A stretch of DNA of 64,000 bases from assembly GCA_934700385.1 (NCBI GenBank), contig CAKUXO010000002.1, positions 1 to 64,000 on the forward strand. The letters run 5' to 3'. The stretch comes from an uncultured Candidatus Melainabacteria bacterium (GTDB taxonomy: Bacteria; Cyanobacteriota; Vampirovibrionia; Gastranaerophilales; Gastranaerophilaceae). Both the position numbers and the translations under genes were made by a program. The notes under the pieces are model-generated. The model did no database searches. It was not told the DNA's origin and was given only the letters and a program-made list of their open reading frames with translations. The first letter of the stretch is position 1. Each line of letters opens with the position of its first letter. Below, in pieces: positions 62,172 through 64,000 of the stretch.

Positions 62172-63263
62172 ATGTTAAAAGTAGGTATTGTGGGACTTCC
62201 CAATGTTGGTAAATCAACACTTTTTAATGCGTTAACGAATGCTAAAAATGCGCAAAGTGCAAATTATCCATTTTGTACGATTGAACCAAATGTTGGTGTT
62301 GTAAATGTACCAGATGAGCGTTTATATACTTTGCAAAAATTAGTAAATACTCAAACAGTAATACCTACCGCAATTGAATTTGTTGATATTGCAGGTCTTG
62401 TTAAGGGTGCATCTAAAGGTGAAGGTTTAGGAAATCAATTTTTACATAACATCCGTGAAGTAGATGCTATTGTTCAAGTTGTAAGATGTTTTGATGATGT
62501 TAATACAATCCACGTTTCAGGCAAGGTTGATCCTGTAGATGACATTGAAACAATCAATATGGAATTAGCTCTTGCCGATATGGCAACATTAGAAAATATT
62601 TCAAAAAGAATTGCAAAACAAGTTAAATCGGGCGATAAAGAGGCAAAAATTCAAGATAGCGTTATTCAAAAATGTATGCCTTATCTTGAAAAAGGTCATT
62701 TTATTGATTCATCTGACTTTAATGAAGATGAGAAAAAAGCCCTTCATTTTTGCCACTTATTAATGTCAAAACCTGTAATTTATTGTTGTAATGTTTCTGA
62801 AACAGACTTGTTAAACGGAAATAAATATACTCAACAGGTTAAAGATTATGTTGGTTCTAATGCTCAAGTTGTTTTAATCTGCGCTAATCTTGAAGAAGAA
62901 CTCGTTGACCTTGGTGAAGCCGAAGCAAAAAATTATTTAAAAGAACTTGGAATTGAAAATTCAGGTATTGAAAGAATGATTAAATCTGCTTATGATATCT
63001 TGAATTTAAGAACATATATCACAGCAGGCGAAAAAGAAGTTCGTGCTTGGACAATTACAAAAGGAATGAAAGCCCCTCAAGCAGCAGGCGTTATCCACAC
63101 AGACTTTGAAAAAGGTTTCATTAAAGCAGAAGTTGTTGGTTATGATGACTTTATTTCATCAGGTTCTTGGGCACAGGCTCGTGAAAAAGGCTTAGCTCGC
63201 CTAGAAGGCAAAGATTACATCGTTCAAGACGGCGACATTATGCTTTTCAGGTTTAATAATTAG
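62172..63263 (+). CDS. ychF: Redox-regulated ATPase YchF
   Basis: 363 residues. G1 is GLPNVGKSTLFNALT, G3 region DIAGLVKGASKGEGLG. The fourth motif reads CCNVSETDL rather than NKxD, which is why YchF proteins prefer ATP. A C-terminal TGS domain begins near LRTYITAGEKEVRAW. It binds ribosomes and affects stress responses. SD AGGAAAG. Converges with the next minus gene by 11 bases. Confidence 0.96.
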   Translation: MLKVGIVGLPNVGKSTLFNALTNAKNAQSANYPFCTIEPNVGVVNVPDERLYTLQKLVNTQTVIPTAIEFVDIAGLVKGASKGEGLGNQFLHNIREVDAIVQVVRCFDDVNTIHVSGKVDPVDDIETINMELALADMATLENISKRIAKQVKSGDKEAKIQDSVIQKCMPYLEKGHFIDSSDFNEDEKKALHFCHLLMSKPVIYCCNVSETDLLNGNKYTQQVKDYVGSNAQVVLICANLEEELVDLGEAEAKNYLKELGIENSGIERMIKSAYDILNLRTYITAGEKEVRAWTITKGMKAPQAAGVIHTDFEKGFIKAEVVGYDDFISSGSWAQAREKGLARLEGKDYIVQDGDIMLFRFNN

Positions 63264-63666
63264 TTTTTTTGTTGAAAACTATAATTTTAAAAACAAAAAA
63301 TGTAAATATTCCTGCTATTGCAGGCGCAAGAATTTGAGCTAAATACGGACTTAGTTTAATTTGTTTAACAAAAAATTCAAGTAAAATTGCATTAATTAAA
63401 TATGCAATTACCCAACTTGTGCAACATTTTAAATATTGTTTAATTATATTTCCTTTTGTTCTAAAAACATAATGTTTATGTAGAAAAAATGATGTAAAAG
63501 ACGAAAAAACCCAGCTTAAAATTAATGAAAGTTGAAAATTTTTCTGTCCTAATAGAAATAAAAAAAATATATAGAACAAATACGCTAAAAATGCATTAAT
63601 TATTCCTATAATGCAAAAGCGTATTTTATCTGATATTTTAAGCCAATTTTTTTTAGTTTTATACAT
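63253..63666 (-). CDS. GtrA-family membrane protein
   Basis: 137 residues, four membrane helices (about 14-32, 42-58, 78-96, 106-128). The loop after the second helix carries SFFLHKHYVFRTKG, the family mark. GtrA-like proteins help flip or present lipid-linked sugars and often pair with UbiA-type transferases. It lies four bases after the stop of one here. Confidence 0.85.
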   Translation of the reverse strand: MYKTKKNWLKISDKIRFCIIGIINAFLAYLFYIFFLFLLGQKNFQLSLILSWVFSSFTSFFLHKHYVFRTKGNIIKQYLKCCTSWVIAYLINAILLEFFVKQIKLSPYLAQILAPAIAGIFTFFVFKIIVFNKKTNY

Positions 63667-63670
63667 AAGA

Positions 63671-64000
63671 TTAAAATTTTATTGTAACTATAGTTGTAAT
63701 TAAATAAAAAATAAAAAGATATTTAAGAGTTGTGTCATTCTCGATATAAATTATCGGGTCATCCTTTATCTTTGAAGTATTAATTAAAAATAGCAACCTA
63801 AAAATAATGAGGGTGAATGGAATTGAGGTTAAATAAAGATAAGTTGCCGCCTTTCCAAATGATGTTATATTGACAATGTATGCAATATAAAACGAAATTG
63901 ATAAAATCGCATTGATTAATATAAATTGATTAAAAATTTCAAGATTGAAGTTTTTAATTGATTTTCTGCAATTTTCATTGTTTTCTAAAAGTTGAAATTC
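63671..64000 (-). CDS. UbiA-family prenyltransferase-like protein, C-terminal part
   Basis: The last 110 codons are in frame to the window edge on the minus strand; the TAA is at 63673-63671, just before the GtrA ATG. At least three hydrophobic helices are visible. A loop with FRLLFLINTSKIKDDPIIYI followed by NDTTLKYLFIF matches the C-terminal pattern of decaprenyl-phosphate phosphoribosyltransferase-type UbiA proteins, which load phosphoribose on a polyprenyl lipid. GtrA as partner supports this. The catalytic Asp motifs lie outside the window. Confidence 0.65.
   Translation of the reverse strand, partial: EFQLLENNENCRKSIKNFNLEIFNQFILINAILSISFYIAYIVNITSFGKAATYLYLTSIPFTLIIFRLLFLINTSKIKDDPIIYIENDTTLKYLFIFYLITTIVTIKF

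Noticed and set aside
1..64000. CRISPR array or insertion sequence
   Set aside because: No regularly spaced short repeats, no transposase frame and no terminal inverted repeats were found.

Overview
The window is very AT-rich, densely packed bacterial DNA. The best guess for its source is a gut-associated Melainabacterium (Candidatus Gastranaerophilales, the non-photosynthetic sister group of Cyanobacteria). The main support is an OmpR-type regulator at 32911-33660 that reads like cyanobacterial RpaB. Anaerobe-type metabolism agrees: pyrophosphate-dependent phosphofructokinase, a DUF2229 activase-like protein, a B12/radical-SAM protein and NADP-type GdhA. This assignment is inference; no 16S or marker search could be run.

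Positions 1-12819 are the late (morphogenesis) half of a podovirus-type prophage, almost entirely on the minus strand. In transcription order, right to left, it encodes a small Cys-containing protein, a terminase small-subunit candidate, terminase large subunit, a small acidic protein, portal, a coiled-coil protein, a scaffold candidate, a BPP-1-like major capsid protein, a Bbp16-like cement protein, an internal virion protein, tail tubular A-like adaptor, tail tubular B-like nozzle, a gp13-like protein, the tail fibre and a tail-associated protein. One plus-strand gene with its own promoter and signal peptide (7601-8029) sits inside this operon and looks like a moron. The left edge holds a 160-bp direct repeat that duplicates the leader and start of a small membrane-peptide gene. 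A compact promoter-hairpin-terminator unit (candidate sRNA) lies between the copies. No integrase, repressor or lysis gene is visible; they may lie left of the window.

Host sequence resumes before tRNA-His (13115-13191). Next come a candidate tiny membrane peptide, an O-acetylation pair (MBOAT plus AlgX/AlgJ-like), a divergent GspE/PilB-like ATPase with a response regulator and a GAF histidine kinase, gshA, rsmA-ispE, a GtrB-like glycosyltransferase, a YdjC deacetylase, a helicase-nuclease fusion, mutS2-alkD, NfeD-SPFH, rpaB, a TIGR03960-like radical SAM protein, a second two-component pair with a winged-helix protein, two GH13-type proteins, rpmB, mnmA, an M16 protease, a CPA1 antiporter, thiS, nadA, gdhA, a large protein ending in a minimal kinase-like domain, an NFACT/RqcH protein, pfp, a GGDEF protein with a large insertion, ychF, and a GtrA/UbiA-type pair running off the right edge.

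Two patterns run across the host part. First, at least eight genes have a -10 hexamer exactly six bases before the ATG and no Shine-Dalgarno sequence; five of these also carry a TGn extended -10. This points to leaderless transcription of a defined gene set. Second, several unrelated cytosolic-type proteins begin with an Asn/Ser-rich leader ending in a short Phe-Lys/Asn-Gly-like motif, which could be a lineage-specific localisation tag.
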